DNA from: Bacteroidota bacterium
GTDB taxonomy: Bacteria > Bacteroidota > Ignavibacteria > Ignavibacteriales > Melioribacteraceae
Assembly (NCBI GenBank): GCA_023453125.1
Contig: JAEXUB010000194.1
Location: forward strand, 1-57,923
DNA length: 57,923 nucleotides
Reading direction: 5' to 3'
In this document: piece after piece, positions 34,126 to 43,510 of the stretch
How positions within the stretch are numbered: position 1 is the first letter of the stretch
Layout: each line of letters starts with the position of its first letter
The notes under the pieces: generated by a model
Databases searched by the model: none
What the model was told of the DNA's origin: nothing
Seen by the model: the letters and a program-made list of their open reading frames with translations, nothing else
Made by a program: the position numbers and the translations under genes

Positions 34126-34506
34126 TTAATTACTCTTCCAGCTTGTCATAAAAGCCGAAATCCCTTTAATTAAACTTTTTATGTTAGACGTAAAACTTTT
34201 AACAGTTTCAACCGTATCCAATATTCCCGAAGGAGCAGAGAACCTGCCCAGCTTCTGTCTTATTGTATAAAGCCTGTCTTCAATGATATTCCATTGCTTT
34301 TCCGCCTCGGCTGTTATTCTGTCAATTCTTTCGGAAGTCTTGTTAAGATTTTCCAACACACGGTCTGCTTTGCTGGTTAGAGTGTGAAAATCCCTCTGCA
34401 TATTTTGAATAGACATTGTAATCTTGCGCAAGGATATAAAGATATAAACCGCTAATCCAATTGCGACCAGAATTAAAATTACCGTTAATACTTCAACTAA
34501 AGTCAT
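34126..34506 (-). CDS. Small membrane-anchored coiled-coil protein, DUF948-like
   Basis: 126 residues: one N-terminal helix in the membrane (about 4-24), then a long predicted coiled coil (about 28-90), then a short tail with SNIKSLIKGISAF. This layout fits DUF948. It begins 6 bases after the YtxH-type gene ends; such pairs are common in stress-related small operons. No catalytic motif. Confidence 0.65.
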   Translation of the reverse strand: MTLVEVLTVILILVAIGLAVYIFISLRKITMSIQNMQRDFHTLTSKADRVLENLNKTSERIDRITAEAEKQWNIIEDRLYTIRQKLGRFSAPSGILDTVETVKSFTSNIKSLIKGISAFMTSWKSN

Positions 34507-34512
34507 ACGTTA

Positions 34513-34929
34513 TTACGACTCCTTTTCTGTGTTATAAGCGTCAACGCCGGCTTTAATAGCGCTCTGAAGCTTTCCGGCCTGCTTCTCTATCTGAACTTTG
34601 CCTATATCGGCGTACTTCTCCGTCTTGTCTTTGGCATCAGATAAAATCTTTTCGGCTTCATCAAGGAGCTGATCAACCCTTACTTTAGCATCAGTAACTA
34701 GCTTTTCAGATTTTTTTTTTCCGTCGTTTATAATCTGGCTTGCTTTATCCTTTGCCTTCTCGAATAAATTCTCCGCATCATCAAGAAGATCTTCCCCTTT
34801 GCGGCGGATATCCCCTCTTAATTCCTTGCCCGATTTAGGAGCATAGAGCAGAGCAATTACCGAGCCGATAGCTGCACCGGTCAATAATCCAATCAATAAC
34901 CCTTTGCCAAATCCATTATTCTCATCCAT
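34513..34929 (-). CDS. YtxH-domain protein
   Basis: 138 residues from the ATG at 34929, chosen for GGAGG 6 bases upstream. A glycine-rich membrane segment GLLIGLLTGAAIGSVIALLYAPKSG is the YtxH signature; the rest is a lysine/aspartate-rich helix with heptad-like spacing. The family is induced by general stress in Bacillus. Pairs with the DUF948-like gene downstream. Confidence 0.85.
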   Translation of the reverse strand: MDENNGFGKGLLIGLLTGAAIGSVIALLYAPKSGKELRGDIRRKGEDLLDDAENLFEKAKDKASQIINDGKKKSEKLVTDAKVRVDQLLDEAEKILSDAKDKTEKYADIGKVQIEKQAGKLQSAIKAGVDAYNTEKES

Positions 34930-34958
34930 TATAGCCTCCATTAAGATTTTATGGACAT

Positions 34959-34989
34959 TAAAAATAGTTATCGCCTTTACTAAAATCAA
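34959..34989 (-). promoter_or_regulatory. Candidate promoter of ytxH-DUF948 pair
   Basis: Minus-strand TTG (34989-34987), 20 bases, TATTTTTA (34966-34959), seven of eight matches to TAnnTTTG. It sits 30 bases before the YtxH start in the 86-base gap after icd. Confidence 0.33.
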
Positions 34990-35015
34990 GGATAACCGTA
35001 TCGATTAATGCCCCG

Positions 35016-36269
35016 TTATTTCATATTTTTAACGATTTCCTTGGCAAATTGGGAGCATTTAACCTCAATTGCCCCCTTCATCTGACGGGCGAAATCGTAA
35101 GTAACAACTTTCGATTTTATCGTTTTTTCCATTGCTTTTTCGATCATTTTGGCCGCTTTTGTCCATCCCATATAATCGAGCATCATTACCCCCGATAAAA
35201 TTACCGAACCGGGATTAACCTTATCCTGCCCTGCATACTTTGGAGCGGTGCCGTGAGTGGCCTCAAAAATTGCATGGTGATAAGAAATATTTGCACCCGG
35301 AGCAATTCCAAGTCCTCCTACCTGAGCGGCACAGGCGTCGGAGATATAATCTCCGTTAAGGTTTGGTGTAGCAAGCACATCGAATTCGCTGGGACGCAGA
35401 AGAACCTGCTGGAACATATTGTCAGCAATTCTATCTTTTATAACTATTCTCCCCTCGGGTTGCTTACCGTTAAATTCGCTCCAAAGCTGGTCTTCTGTAA
35501 TGGTTTTCTTGGGGTAGAATTTCTTTGCAGTCTCATATCCCCATTCCTTAAAAGAGCCTTCTGTAAACTTCTGGATATTTCCTTTATGAACCAGAGTCAC
35601 ACTCTTGAGTTTATTGGCCAGGGCATAATCAATAGCCTTTTTAACAAGCCTTTCCGTACCGAATTTGCTCATCGGCTTAATACCAATACCCGAATCAACG
35701 CGTATATTCTTATCGAATGATTTGTTAATGTATTTTATAAGCTTTTGAGCCTCTTCACTTTCAGCCTTGAATTCAATACCGGTATAGATATCTTCTGTAT
35801 TTTCCCTGAATATTACAAGATTAAGATCCTGCGGCCTTTTAACCGGAGCCGGAACGCCCGAATAATATTTAACCGGCCTTACACATGCATAAAGGTCCAG
35901 TCTCTGCCTTAAGGCAACGTTAAGGCTTCTTATGCCTCCCCCTACCGGAGTTGTAAGAGGGCCTTTTATGGCTACAATATATTCATCAATGGCATCGAGT
36001 GTCTCATCGGGAAGCCAGTTGTTCTTGCCGTAAACCTTAAGAGATTTTTCCCCTGCGTAAATTTCCATCCATGCAATTTTCTTCTGTCCGCCGTATGCTT
36101 TTTCAACCGCGGCATCAAATACAAGTTTACTGGCCTTCCAGATATCGGGACCGGTGCCATCCCCTTCAATAAATGGAATAATCGGATTATCGGGAACTAC
36201 AAGCTTATCATTTTCAATTTTTATGGGCTCCCCTGATTTAGGGACGACGATTTTTTTGTACTGTGCCAT
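35016..36269 (-). CDS. icd: Isocitrate dehydrogenase (NADP type)
   Basis: 417 residues from the ATG at 36269, which has AGGAG upstream and leaves a one-base gap to the preceding gene. Landmarks: PFIEGDGTGPDIW, GGGIRSLNVALRQ with the serine phosphorylated in E. coli Icd, RENTEDIYTGIE, the metal-binding DAC segment ISDACAAQVGG, and ATHGTAPKYAG. Close to the E. coli-type NADP enzyme. Catalyses isocitrate to 2-oxoglutarate. Confidence 0.95.
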   Translation of the reverse strand: MAQYKKIVVPKSGEPIKIENDKLVVPDNPIIPFIEGDGTGPDIWKASKLVFDAAVEKAYGGQKKIAWMEIYAGEKSLKVYGKNNWLPDETLDAIDEYIVAIKGPLTTPVGGGIRSLNVALRQRLDLYACVRPVKYYSGVPAPVKRPQDLNLVIFRENTEDIYTGIEFKAESEEAQKLIKYINKSFDKNIRVDSGIGIKPMSKFGTERLVKKAIDYALANKLKSVTLVHKGNIQKFTEGSFKEWGYETAKKFYPKKTITEDQLWSEFNGKQPEGRIVIKDRIADNMFQQVLLRPSEFDVLATPNLNGDYISDACAAQVGGLGIAPGANISYHHAIFEATHGTAPKYAGQDKVNPGSVILSGVMMLDYMGWTKAAKMIEKAMEKTIKSKVVTYDFARQMKGAIEVKCSQFAKEIVKNMK

Positions 36270-36270
36270 A

Positions 36271-37233
36271 TTACAGCTCCTTATTTTGTTCATTATTAAT
36301 TATTCTTCCAAACTTTTTTTGAAACATATAGAGACTTATCATACCTAATAACACAGCAAACCAAAGCGTAACCATCCTTACAATTAAAGTACCGGCAATA
36401 GCGTTTTCCTTGCTTAAACCATTTTGGATAATTAAATAAGTTAAAGAGCCCTCGGTAGCTCCGAGTCCTCCGGGAAGCATTGTAACCGCCCCGAAGATTG
36501 TTGAAAAAGCGTATATAAACGAAGACTTAAAAAGCGTTATATCGGGGCTGAATGCATTCAAAATCAGAAAGAACCCAAGACACTCAAAAAACCAGGAAAA
36601 GAGCCCGTTGAGAATCATTAGGAATAAAGGCTTAATCCTGAACATAAGATAAGAACTTTCGTAGAGGTTATAAAGTTTCTGGGAATACTTTTTTACAATG
36701 GGGATTTTCTCCGCCAGGGAAAAAATACGGTAGCAGGCATTCCGGCTTGAAATTAAAAGGACTATTCCGGCGAAAAAAAGAGCTACAAGTCCTACGAATA
36801 CCATACCGTAATTGAATACTATACCCCCAATTGCGGCAATAAAAATAAGAGAAAGAAAGTCCGTTACCCTTTCGGCAAATATTACAGGGACAGTCTTTGA
36901 AACCGGAACACCCAGAGTCTGCTTAAGGAGGAAACATTTCAGAAGCTCCCCGGCTTTCATAGGGGTTACGCTCATTACCAGTCCCGAAAAGAAAATTGAG
37001 GCAGAGAGTTTATTGCCGGCTTTAATATCAAGCAGTTTTAAATAATAATTCCACTTTAAAAAACGTATTGAATAATTAATAAGAGAGAGGGAGAGGAGAA
37101 CAGGTATAAGATACCAGTGAAATATTCCAATAGAGCTGATTACCGGATTTATGTCACCGTAGATTGAAAGAAGAAAATAAATTAGTACACCGGCAATAAT
37201 TGAAACGAGGACCTGTTTACCGATTTTTTCCAA
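36271..37233 (-). CDS. Lysylphosphatidylglycerol synthase TM-type flippase-like protein
   Basis: 320 residues, TTG start, eight or so hydrophobic segments. The LPG_synthase_TM (UPF0104/AglD-like) family is recognised by MKAGELLKCFLLK, FAERVTDFLSL, and FGAVTMLPGGLGATEGSLTYLI. The soluble aminoacyl-transfer domain of MprF is absent, so a lipid flippase-like role is inferred. One base separates it from maf upstream and icd downstream. Confidence 0.85.
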   Translation of the reverse strand: MEKIGKQVLVSIIAGVLIYFLLSIYGDINPVISSIGIFHWYLIPVLLSLSLINYSIRFLKWNYYLKLLDIKAGNKLSASIFFSGLVMSVTPMKAGELLKCFLLKQTLGVPVSKTVPVIFAERVTDFLSLIFIAAIGGIVFNYGMVFVGLVALFFAGIVLLISSRNACYRIFSLAEKIPIVKKYSQKLYNLYESSYLMFRIKPLFLMILNGLFSWFFECLGFFLILNAFSPDITLFKSSFIYAFSTIFGAVTMLPGGLGATEGSLTYLIIQNGLSKENAIAGTLIVRMVTLWFAVLLGMISLYMFQKKFGRIINNEQNKEL

Positions 37234-37234
37234 A

Positions 37235-37813
37235 TTAGATTATTTCTTTAAGTGATTTATATACTTTAGAGACGGGAAGGCCAATTACATTATAGTAGCA
37301 GCCTTCAATTTTTTTAACAAAAACGGCGCCGAAATCATCCTGAATTCCGTATGCTCCTGCTTTATCCATAGGGCTGCCGCCGGAGATGTAATCCCTTATC
37401 ATTTTGTCTTCAAGCCTGTTAAAAGTAACAAGAGTCTTTTCATATCCTAAAATCATTTTTTCGGTTTTCAGGTTCTTCACACAATAACCGGTAAAAACAA
37501 TATGGGTTCTTCCGCTCAGGAGTTTTAGAATTCTAAATGCATCTTTTTTATCTTTCGGTTTTCCAAGAACGTGCTTATTTAGAACAACAATAGTATCGGC
37601 CGTAATGATAATCCCTTTTTTAACCCTGCGTTCGGCGGCTTCCATTTTTTCCAGAGCAAGCCTCTTAACCGTGCTAACCGGATGTTCGCCGTCAAATATT
37701 TCCTCTTCCAGTTCAACAGAAAAGGTTTTAAAAGTGAGGCCTAAACTTTTAAGAAGATATCGTCTTCTGGGAGATTTTGAAGCAAGATAAATTGGGAGGC
37801 TGGTTTTTAACAT
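37235..37813 (-). CDS. maf: Maf-like nucleotide pyrophosphatase
   Basis: 192 residues. LASKSPRRRYLLKSLGL is the Maf entry motif; ITADTIVVL contains the catalytic Asp; GKPKDKKDAFRIL and the final DKAGAYGIQDDFGAVFVKKIEGCYYNVIGLPV are complete. Hydrolyses non-canonical nucleotides (dTTP/UTP class) and is linked to division arrest in other bacteria. Confidence 0.94.
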   Translation of the reverse strand: MLKTSLPIYLASKSPRRRYLLKSLGLTFKTFSVELEEEIFDGEHPVSTVKRLALEKMEAAERRVKKGIIITADTIVVLNKHVLGKPKDKKDAFRILKLLSGRTHIVFTGYCVKNLKTEKMILGYEKTLVTFNRLEDKMIRDYISGGSPMDKAGAYGIQDDFGAVFVKKIEGCYYNVIGLPVSKVYKSLKEII

Positions 37814-37845
37814 TTCGGATTCTTTGAAATTCCGCTCAGAGAATA

Positions 37846-38250
37846 TTACCTGAATAAAGCCTTTATACTGCCCCAGGTTTTCTTTATGCCGGAAGTGCCG
37901 AAATTGACAACTCTGAATTCGTTTGAATGGGAGAAAGTATTATCGTTATCAACAAAACGGATACGATAAGTATATAAATTACCAGATGTTGATCTATAAA
38001 CATTTTTATCTACATATTCGTAATTCTTATCCGATTTTGGCTGCACAATACCGATGTCTGCCCAGTTGCCGTTAACTGTCTTACGCTCAATAACGAAATG
38101 TTTGAAATTTGTTTCGCTTACTGTTTTCCATTTAATAATTATATTCCCCTCGGAAGCACTGGCAGATAAATCCAGATACTCCACTCCTGCAAAAATGGGA
38201 ATGAAAAGGAGGATCAAAAAAAGCGAAATTTTGGATATTCTATTTTTCAT
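37846..38250 (-). CDS. Small secreted protein with a fibronectin III-like domain
   Basis: 134 residues from the ATG at 38250, which begins a clean signal peptide ending near IFAG. The body follows a pattern seen in Bacteroidota secreted proteins: IIIKWKTVSETNFKHFVIER, WADIGIV, YEYVDKN, YTYRIRFVDNDNTFSHSNE. The Ig/FN3-like domain covers nearly the entire mature protein. No C-terminal type-9 sorting domain is seen. Same strand as maf, 32 bases upstream. Confidence 0.75.
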   Translation of the reverse strand: MKNRISKISLFLILLFIPIFAGVEYLDLSASASEGNIIIKWKTVSETNFKHFVIERKTVNGNWADIGIVQPKSDKNYEYVDKNVYRSTSGNLYTYRIRFVDNDNTFSHSNEFRVVNFGTSGIKKTWGSIKALFR

Positions 38251-38287
38251 ATAGTGGAAAATAAGAGGATTAATCGTTTTTGTCAAG

Positions 38288-38314
38288 AAAAAATATCGGA
38301 TTTATTTAACCGAT
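38288..38314 (-). terminator. Candidate terminator of MATE gene
   Basis: Minus-strand ATCGG pairs with CCGAT around a 10-base loop and is followed by ATTTTTTC. A second GGGGAG/CTCCCC hairpin (38318-38334) precedes it, directly after the MATE stop. Stems are short, so this is a modest call. Confidence 0.4.
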
Positions 38315-38337
38315 TCCGGGGAGAAGTCCTCCCCTGC

Positions 38338-39699
38338 CTACATAACCTTGTATTTGCTCCAGTTGCCGAACCTGAACTTGAAGAGGACTATAGCCGAATA
38401 GGATAAAGCATAAAAGGGCAATGCCGCCCAGGCGCCGGTAAGCCCGAAATTGAATACTACTCCGAATAGAAATGCCAGGGGAATAAAAATAACCCAGTTT
38501 GAGACTACCTCGGCAATCATAACAAATGTAGTCTTGCCTGCCGACTGAAGACCGTTAGCCAGAACCACTCCTGTAGCATAGAAAATCTGCCCGAATCCGA
38601 CAATCCTTAATGCCGGTACAGCAGTGTTAATTATGGACCAATCGTCAGTTGTAAGCCATAATACCCAATGGGGAATAATATTAAAAACAATTCCAACAAC
38701 TAAAGTATAAATTGTGGCAATTTTACTTGTTTCATACCCATAAGCCTTTGCCTCGGGAATGTTTCCCCCTCCCAGGCTGTTACCTGTTAGGGTCTGTATA
38801 GCAATCCCGAACCCGAAACAGGGGAGCAATGTAATCTGAAGAGTTGTTATTACTGTCTGGCTGGCTGCCTGGGCTTCCTTGCCTATATATCCGGTAATGG
38901 CCAGAAATCCCAAAAAGCCGATTAGTATAAATACATTCTGAAGAGATACCGGAAGGGCAAGTTTTACTATTGAAAGTGCTATATCCTTATTAAAGCGGAT
39001 CTTTTTGAAGAGTGAATATTTCTCTTTATACTGTCTGCGGGTTGTAACAAAGAAATAGTAGAAAGCATCCAGTACCGTCGCAAGCGTTGAACCAAGAGCG
39101 GCACCGGCAAGTCCCATTCCGGGTATTCCAAATAAACCATAGATAAAAATGTAATTAAAAACTATGTTAGAAAGATTTATAAGTATAGCCGAATAGAGAA
39201 ATATCTTTGTTTTACCTATGCCAAAGAAAAAACCCCTGTATGATACGGTCAGTAGAAAGAAAGGAATTCCGAGAAAACGGTAAAACAGATACTGCCCCGC
39301 ATAAAAGGGTACCTGCTCCCCTACCTTATCAACTGCAAAAAAATGAGCTATATCAAAAGCGAAATAAACTACAAAGAAAGCAACTATAACACCGATAATG
39401 AAGGACATTATAAGAGCCGTATTCAGTACTTCGCCGCACCCTTCGTCGTTCTTTGCACCATACCTGCGGGCTATTAAAACGTGCGTTCCGGTAGCCAGTG
39501 ACGAAAAAAAGCTTACAACTGCCCACGTGGCAAGTACACCGAGTCCCATAGCAGCAAGATAATTAACAGCATCCGGAAGGCGCCCAACCATAGCGGTATC
39601 AACAAGGCTTACAAGCATCTGCGTTGAGACTCCGGCTATTGCCGGGAGAGCCATCTTCAATATATATTTCTGGCTTATCTTTTCAGAGAATATTTTCAT
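38338..39699 (-). CDS. MATE family efflux transporter
   Basis: 453 residues with about twelve hydrophobic segments and the internal repeat of two six-helix halves. MALPAIAGVSTQMLVSLVDTAMVGRL at the N-terminus and the second-half LALPVSLQNVFILIGFLGFL are typical; the DinF-like branch is likely. It would expel drugs or metabolites using a Na+ or H+ gradient. Diverges from the HTH gene at 39804. Confidence 0.92.
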   Translation of the reverse strand: MKIFSEKISQKYILKMALPAIAGVSTQMLVSLVDTAMVGRLPDAVNYLAAMGLGVLATWAVVSFFSSLATGTHVLIARRYGAKNDEGCGEVLNTALIMSFIIGVIVAFFVVYFAFDIAHFFAVDKVGEQVPFYAGQYLFYRFLGIPFFLLTVSYRGFFFGIGKTKIFLYSAILINLSNIVFNYIFIYGLFGIPGMGLAGAALGSTLATVLDAFYYFFVTTRRQYKEKYSLFKKIRFNKDIALSIVKLALPVSLQNVFILIGFLGFLAITGYIGKEAQAASQTVITTLQITLLPCFGFGIAIQTLTGNSLGGGNIPEAKAYGYETSKIATIYTLVVGIVFNIIPHWVLWLTTDDWSIINTAVPALRIVGFGQIFYATGVVLANGLQSAGKTTFVMIAEVVSNWVIFIPLAFLFGVVFNFGLTGAWAALPFYALSYSAIVLFKFRFGNWSKYKVM

Positions 39700-39803
39700 A
39701 GGTCAAAAAATATTCAAATAATAACGAAATTAAAAATTTTGCTGTGAAATTAATCCCGTGTTTATTATTTTATTGTTTAAATTACATCCTGTGAGGATAA
39801 TTA

Positions 39804-40358
39804 ATGACAAAGCAGGAAGAAATAAGATATCTGATTCATACACTTGGTGTCCGCCCCAGCTGGATTGCCGAAAAAATAGGCATGAAGCTTCAGCTCCTTA
39901 ATTATCTCCTTAATGAATCCACTACATTTGACGATGACCTTTTTAAACAGATAAAAGATGCAATCGAGTCGTACCAGTTCGAGCTTCACTTATTCGAGGA
40001 CGAGTTCAACGAATCCTTTTCCCTTTTTAACGATGAGAAACTTCACCTAGGATTGGGGGAAAGGATCCGTTTCTTCGCATTGAAGAAATACGGCACATTA
40101 AAGAAATTAGCCGAAGCAATGGAAATTACCCCTCAGCAGCTTCAGCAGTATATAAGCGGTAAAAGAGAACCTGGCTCAAGAATTCTTGTAAAACTTTTAC
40201 GACTCGGATGCGACCTGAACTGGCTGCTCGGAGGAAAGGAATCTCTTGAATCTTATAAAATATTCAAACTCGAGACCGAGCTTAAAAAACTTCAGAATAC
40301 AGTATCCCAGATTTCAGCATTGGTTCAAAAAGGGGAATCGCCCCACCACCCGCACTAG
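39804..40358 (+). CDS. Regulator with two helix-turn-helix regions
   Basis: 184 residues. The first HTH-like part (about 5-55; VRPSWIAEKIGMKLQLLNYLLN) looks like a Cro-type reader; the second (about 80-140; LGERIRFFALKKYGTLKKLAEAMEITPQQLQQYISGKREPG) is a clear XRE/Cro-type HTH. A coiled C-terminus (155-175) could dimerise it. It is the only plus-strand gene among tens of kilobases of minus-strand genes and ends on the base next to the argH stop, without an intergenic space. Target unknown; divergent MATE gene is a candidate. Confidence 0.8.
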   Translation: MTKQEEIRYLIHTLGVRPSWIAEKIGMKLQLLNYLLNESTTFDDDLFKQIKDAIESYQFELHLFEDEFNESFSLFNDEKLHLGLGERIRFFALKKYGTLKKLAEAMEITPQQLQQYISGKREPGSRILVKLLRLGCDLNWLLGGKESLESYKIFKLETELKKLQNTVSQISALVQKGESPHHPH

Positions 40359-41759
40359 CTACTCTGTCATCATTTTTCTGTAGTTGTAGATCTGAAGATT
40401 TTCCTTCCAGATATTTATTTCATCCAGAACAAGACGAGGATTTGGAGAACCGGAAGTCTTCTTCCTTTTCAGGCACCCTTCCAGTTTTAAACATTCAAGT
40501 GCGGTTTCGTCAAATAATGAATTGAATTCCTTCAGATAATTCAAATCAACATCTGCAAAAGTCTTCCCTTCTTTTTCAAGTGCCTTAACTATGCCGCCAA
40601 CAAGTGAGTGGGTCTCCCTGAAGGGCATTCCTTTGCTAACCAGCCAATCCGATAAATCTGTTGCAAGAATAAAATCCCTTTCAAGTTCCCTGGCAAATCT
40701 CTTTTCATTTACTCTAATTTCCACAAGCATATCCGCCATAATATTCAGACTCTGCGAGAAAATATCGTAAGAGCAGAAAACAGGGACCTTATCCTCCTGC
40801 AGATCACGGTTATAGCTTAACGGAAGCCCTTTCAAATTTATCAGCAGTGAAAATTCATTACCGAAAACCCGCCCTGTCTTCCCGCGAACCAATTCCGCCA
40901 TATCGGGATTCTTCTTCTGCGGCATTATGGATGAACCGGTTGTATATTTATCAGACAGTTTTATGAAATTCCATTCGGAAGAATTCCATAATACCAACTC
41001 CTCGGCAAACCTGCTCAGGTGCATCATTCCCATTGAACAGGCGTGCATAAAGTCAATCATAAAATCGCGGTCCGAAACAGAATCGAGCGCATTACCGGTA
41101 GGATTTGCAAATCCAAGCGCATTCGAAACGGACCACCTGTCCAATGGCAATGTAGAACCGGCCAAGGCACCCGAACCGAGAGGACAGCTGCTGCACTCTT
41201 CTATTACATCCTGCAGCCTCCCGTGATCACGCGCCAGCATCTCAACATAGGCCAGAAGATGAAATGCTAGAGATACCGGCTGTGCTCTCTGAAGGTGAGT
41301 GTATCCCGGCATAACAGTATTGATATTTTTTTCGGCAAGATTAAGCAGCCTGTGCTGAAGCTTATCAATAGCTTTAATCAGCTCCGATGCCGACTTTTTA
41401 ACCCAAAGTTTCATAACGGTGGCAATCTGGTCGTTCCTGCTCCTGCCGGTATGAAGTTTTCCGGCAGCTGTTCCAATCAATTCATACAGCCTCGATTCGA
41501 TTGCCGAATGGATGTCTTCAAAGTGATCATCATCCGGTTTCCAGAAATTCTCATTCCATTCTTTCTTTATTCTTTCCAGTCCGTCAAGAATTTTTCCCAA
41601 TTCGGCATCGTCAATCAAGCCGATTCCGTTAAGCATCTTTGCGTGCGCATAGTCTACAAGAATATCTTCTTCGAAAAGCCTTTTATCGAAACAAAAGGAA
41701 GATGAGAATCTTAACGCGTCCTGGTTAAGTATTTCTTCGAATCTGCCGCCCCATAGCAT
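40359..41759 (-). CDS. argH: Argininosuccinate lyase
   Basis: 466 residues. Last step of arginine synthesis. The fumarase-family loop GSSIMPQKKNPD is present with its serine, along with HTGRSRNDQ and TAAELHTGRSRND-like N-terminal motif GRFEE. It overlaps argG by one base (TAATG), forming argR-argG-argH. Confidence 0.96.
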   Translation of the reverse strand: MLWGGRFEEILNQDALRFSSSFCFDKRLFEEDILVDYAHAKMLNGIGLIDDAELGKILDGLERIKKEWNENFWKPDDDHFEDIHSAIESRLYELIGTAAGKLHTGRSRNDQIATVMKLWVKKSASELIKAIDKLQHRLLNLAEKNINTVMPGYTHLQRAQPVSLAFHLLAYVEMLARDHGRLQDVIEECSSCPLGSGALAGSTLPLDRWSVSNALGFANPTGNALDSVSDRDFMIDFMHACSMGMMHLSRFAEELVLWNSSEWNFIKLSDKYTTGSSIMPQKKNPDMAELVRGKTGRVFGNEFSLLINLKGLPLSYNRDLQEDKVPVFCSYDIFSQSLNIMADMLVEIRVNEKRFARELERDFILATDLSDWLVSKGMPFRETHSLVGGIVKALEKEGKTFADVDLNYLKEFNSLFDETALECLKLEGCLKRKKTSGSPNPRLVLDEINIWKENLQIYNYRKMMTE

Positions 41760-42979
41760 TATGCTATTACCTCATTTATATTTGCGTTTCTTAATTGCGC
41801 AATTGTCTTGTAAGGCAAACCGTATATTTTCAGGAATCCTTCACTCGCCTTATGGTCAAATGTATCATCGGATGTATATGTTGCCAGTTTAATGCTGTAA
41901 AGCGAATTTACAGAATTCCTGGATAATACCCTTACATTCCCCTTGTAGAGTTCAAGAATTACTTCCCCCGAAACATATTCCTGCGTAGAGTCAACAAATT
42001 TCATTAGGGAATTAAATAAAGGGGAAAACCAGAGGCCGTCATAAATCATATTACCGATTTTATTTGCTACATCCTGCTTGTAGCGGAATGTTTCCTTATC
42101 AAGAACCATTTTTTCAAGTTCATTGTGGGCTTTGTGCAATATAACCGCAGCAGGGGTTTCGTAAATTTCGCGCGATTTAATTCCCACTACCCTGTTTTCA
42201 ATCATATCAATTCTTCCAATTCCATTCTTACCCCCCGACTCATTAAGGTATTCCACAATTTCAACCGGAGAATATGCTAGGCCATTAATTTTTACCGGAA
42301 TTCCTTTTTCGAAAGTTACGGAAACAGTCTCCGGCTTTTCAGGAGCAGTTTGAGGATTGCAAGTAATCTGATAAGCATCTTCCGGAGGAGGCATTGTAGG
42401 ATCTTCAAGAACTCCGCACTCAATGGCAATGCCCCACAGGTTTTCATCAATTGAATAGGGGGAGTTTTTTGTAATCTTAAGAGGAATATTCTTTTCTATT
42501 GCATAATCAATTTCCTCCTCTCTGCTCTTGAATTCCCAGGTTCTTAAAGGAGCAATTATTTCGAGATGCGGCGCCAGGGATTGAATTCCGACCTCAAAAC
42601 GGACCTGGTCATTCCCCTTTCCGGTGCAGCCGTGCGCAACGGCATCTGCTCCTTCCTTAATTGCTGCTTCGACGAGCATCTTAGCCAGCAAAGGCCTTCC
42701 AATAGCGCAGGCCATCGGATATTCCCCTTCGTAAAGGGCTCCCGATTTTAATGCCTTCCAAACATATTCAGTAATAAACTCCTCGGTAAGATCTTTTATA
42801 ATTGCTTTTGAAGCTCCGGTTTTATATGCTTTTTCTTCAAGCCCTTCCAGTTCACGTGTCTGCCCGAGATTTCCGGTTACGGTAATAATCTCTGCGTTAT
42901 AATTATCAATTAACCACTTAACCATCACAGAGGTATCGAGCCCTCCGGAGTATGCAACAGCAATTTTTTTTCTTTTCAA
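41759..42979 (-). CDS. argG: Argininosuccinate synthase
   Basis: 406 residues, TTG start with AGGAG upstream. Joins citrulline and aspartate with ATP. N-terminal P-loop-like AYSGGLDTSV, then CTGKGNDQVRFE, APLRTWEFKSREEEI and the IDENLWG motif. Normal size for the bacterial type 1 enzyme. Confidence 0.96.
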   Translation of the reverse strand: MKRKKIAVAYSGGLDTSVMVKWLIDNYNAEIITVTGNLGQTRELEGLEEKAYKTGASKAIIKDLTEEFITEYVWKALKSGALYEGEYPMACAIGRPLLAKMLVEAAIKEGADAVAHGCTGKGNDQVRFEVGIQSLAPHLEIIAPLRTWEFKSREEEIDYAIEKNIPLKITKNSPYSIDENLWGIAIECGVLEDPTMPPPEDAYQITCNPQTAPEKPETVSVTFEKGIPVKINGLAYSPVEIVEYLNESGGKNGIGRIDMIENRVVGIKSREIYETPAAVILHKAHNELEKMVLDKETFRYKQDVANKIGNMIYDGLWFSPLFNSLMKFVDSTQEYVSGEVILELYKGNVRVLSRNSVNSLYSIKLATYTSDDTFDHKASEGFLKIYGLPYKTIAQLRNANINEVIA

Positions 42980-42993
42980 TTAATGCTCCTTTT

Positions 42994-43440
42994 TTAAGAA
43001 ATTAGTTTTTCAATCATTTCAGTTATTTCGTTAATTTTTTTTACAGAACCTGGAATAACCAGTACGGTATCGTCCCCTGCAACAGTACCTAAAATTTCCG
43101 GTTTGTTAAGCCTGTCAAAATAATAGGCAACCCCCTGTGCCCTTCCGGCCAGAGTTCTTACTACAATAAGAGATTCATTGTGCTGAACACCCAGTATTTC
43201 AAAACCAATAAATTTGAGAATCTGCCTCCCCGATTCCTCAGGGTTCAGCATATATTTGGGAGTCCCCTCATCAGATATTGTTCTTATTACCCCCATTTCG
43301 GAAAAATCCCTGCTTAATGTTGCCTGAGTAACAAAAATCCCCTGCTCTTTAAGCTTCTCAATCAGATTATCGTGATGGCTTATTGTATGGGAAGCAAGTA
43401 ATTCCTTTATTACCGTTTGACGCTTCAATTTAGATGACAT
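42994..43440 (-). CDS. argR: Arginine repressor ArgR
   Basis: 148 residues. N-terminal winged helix (1-70) with ATLSRDFSEMGV; C-terminal arginine-binding trimerisation domain (80-148) with GTVAGDDTVLVI. First gene of argRGH; it represses its own operon when arginine is abundant, supported by the palindrome next to its promoter. Confidence 0.94.
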   Translation of the reverse strand: MSSKLKRQTVIKELLASHTISHHDNLIEKLKEQGIFVTQATLSRDFSEMGVIRTISDEGTPKYMLNPEESGRQILKFIGFEILGVQHNESLIVVRTLAGRAQGVAYYFDRLNKPEILGTVAGDDTVLVIPGSVKKINEITEMIEKLIS

Positions 43441-43480
43441 AGTTCACCATTCATTTAGTAAATAATTAGAAAAGGATATG

Positions 43481-43510
43481 CAAAAATAATAAAAATGAGG
43501 GAGTAATCAA
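43481..43510 (-). promoter_or_regulatory. argR: Candidate argR promoter
   Basis: Minus strand: TTG (43510-43508), 19 bases, TATTTTTG (43488-43481), an exact match to TAnnTTTG. The start of transcription would lie about 35 bases before the argR ATG. An ATGCAAAAATAAT half-site (43479-43491) covers the -7 box. Confidence 0.6.
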
